Positions 32,066 through 32,239 of a stretch of 32,239 bases of DNA are shown here, one piece after another (the first letter of the stretch is position 1; the number at the start of each line of letters is the position of its first letter). The notes beneath the pieces were generated by a model, which was given only the letters and a program-made list of their open reading frames with translations, was not told where the DNA came from and searched no databases. Made by a program: the position numbers and the translations under genes. The DNA is from Akkermansiaceae bacterium (GTDB lineage Bacteria > Verrucomicrobiota > Verrucomicrobiia > Verrucomicrobiales > Akkermansiaceae): positions 1-32,239 of the forward strand of contig JARWZU010000036.1 of NCBI GenBank assembly GCA_029866215.1, written 5' to 3'.

Positions 32066-32239
32066 ATGGCAAGGCCCTTACGTTTCGTTTCTCCGGGCGC
32101 AGTGTATCACATCATGGCGCGTGGAGATGGCGGCAAGCCGATCTTCATCGAGAAGGAGGATCACCTGCTATTCCTCCACGGATTGAGCCGGGTCTGCGGT
32201 AGCCATGGCTGGCGCGTTCATGCTTGGGTGATGATGGGG
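32066..32239 (+). CDS. RAYT/IS200-like transposase, N-terminal part (runs off the window)
   Basis: From the ATG at 32066 an open frame of 58 codons reaches the window end. It begins MARPLRFVSPGAVYHIMARG and continues with GWRVHAWVMMG, the standard N-terminus of REP-associated tyrosine transposases, where MARPLR..PGA.YH...RG is followed further on by the HUH motif in GNHYHLL. That motif and the catalytic Tyr lie beyond the window edge. It belongs to a different Y1 subfamily from the transposase at 60-503. The insertion abuts the truncated hsdM. Confidence 0.85.
   Translation, partial: MARPLRFVSPGAVYHIMARGDGGKPIFIEKEDHLLFLHGLSRVCGSHGWRVHAWVMMG

Noticed and set aside
1-32239. CRISPR arrays, rRNA genes, prophage or toxin-antitoxin pairs.
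   Set aside because: No regularly spaced direct repeats, rRNA-like stretches, phage structural genes or TA-like small gene pairs were seen on reading both strands.

Overview
The window looks like a chromosomal segment of a free-living aerobic Gram-negative bacterium, most probably a member of the Verrucomicrobiota. This placement rests on the alternative complex III operon, the style of the proteins, moderately high GC content and weak Shine-Dalgarno use. It is an inference, because no 16S or other phylogenetic marker is present.

Layout. (1) 1-620: an IS200-like / REP-associated tyrosine transposase gene (minus strand) with short GC-rich palindromes on both sides. (2) 770-3325: a plus-strand pair, a small helical protein of unknown function coupled by an ATGA overlap to a double-domain KaiC-like ATPase, facing a convergent blue-light (BLUF) sensor gene. 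(3) 3510-8082: minus-strand tRNA-Thr(UGU), rsmB-like rRNA methyltransferase, aat, folE2, queD, queC and queF, i.e. a preQ0/preQ1 (queuosine precursor) cluster without queE plus translation-related genes. (4) 8163-25865: a single minus-strand respiratory gene train, read from the high-coordinate end: actA-actB-actC-actD-actE-actF (alternative complex III), a c-type cytochrome, a CcoN-like protein, a CcoO-like protein, a second c-type cytochrome, coxA, coxC, coxD (subunit IV), two tiny membrane proteins, coxB, and then a DUF3820 gene. (5) 26054-30113: a small membrane protein and a large HrpA-type DEAH RNA helicase. (6) 30325-31461: a divergent MalY/PatB-type PLP enzyme. (7) 31539-32239: the C-terminal remnant of a type I methyltransferase (hsdM), cut off at the edge of a second RAYT-type transposase gene that runs off the window.

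How it works together. ActABCDEF would oxidise menaquinol or ubiquinol and pass electrons to periplasmic c-type haems. The aa3-type CoxABCD complex would reduce oxygen. Between them sits a four-gene module (cytochrome c, CcoN-like, CcoO-like, cytochrome c). Its two outer cytochromes resemble each other. Its CcoN-like subunit has lost, by eye alignment, all three CuB histidines, the active-site tyrosine, the haem b3 histidine and one of the two low-spin haem histidines. It therefore cannot be a working cbb3 oxidase and is better read as a non-catalytic membrane scaffold or electron-transfer partner of the ACIII-aa3 chain. This is the most unusual feature of the window. Two further oddities are in the oxidase itself: CoxC carries a soluble insertion of roughly 340 residues between its third and fourth membrane helices, and CoxA has isoleucine where the K-channel lysine is normally found.

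Other points of interest are the KaiC-like protein with altered catalytic and phosphorylation-site residues beside a BLUF photosensor, a 9-bp-arm palindrome just upstream of actA, and the hsdM/RAYT junction.
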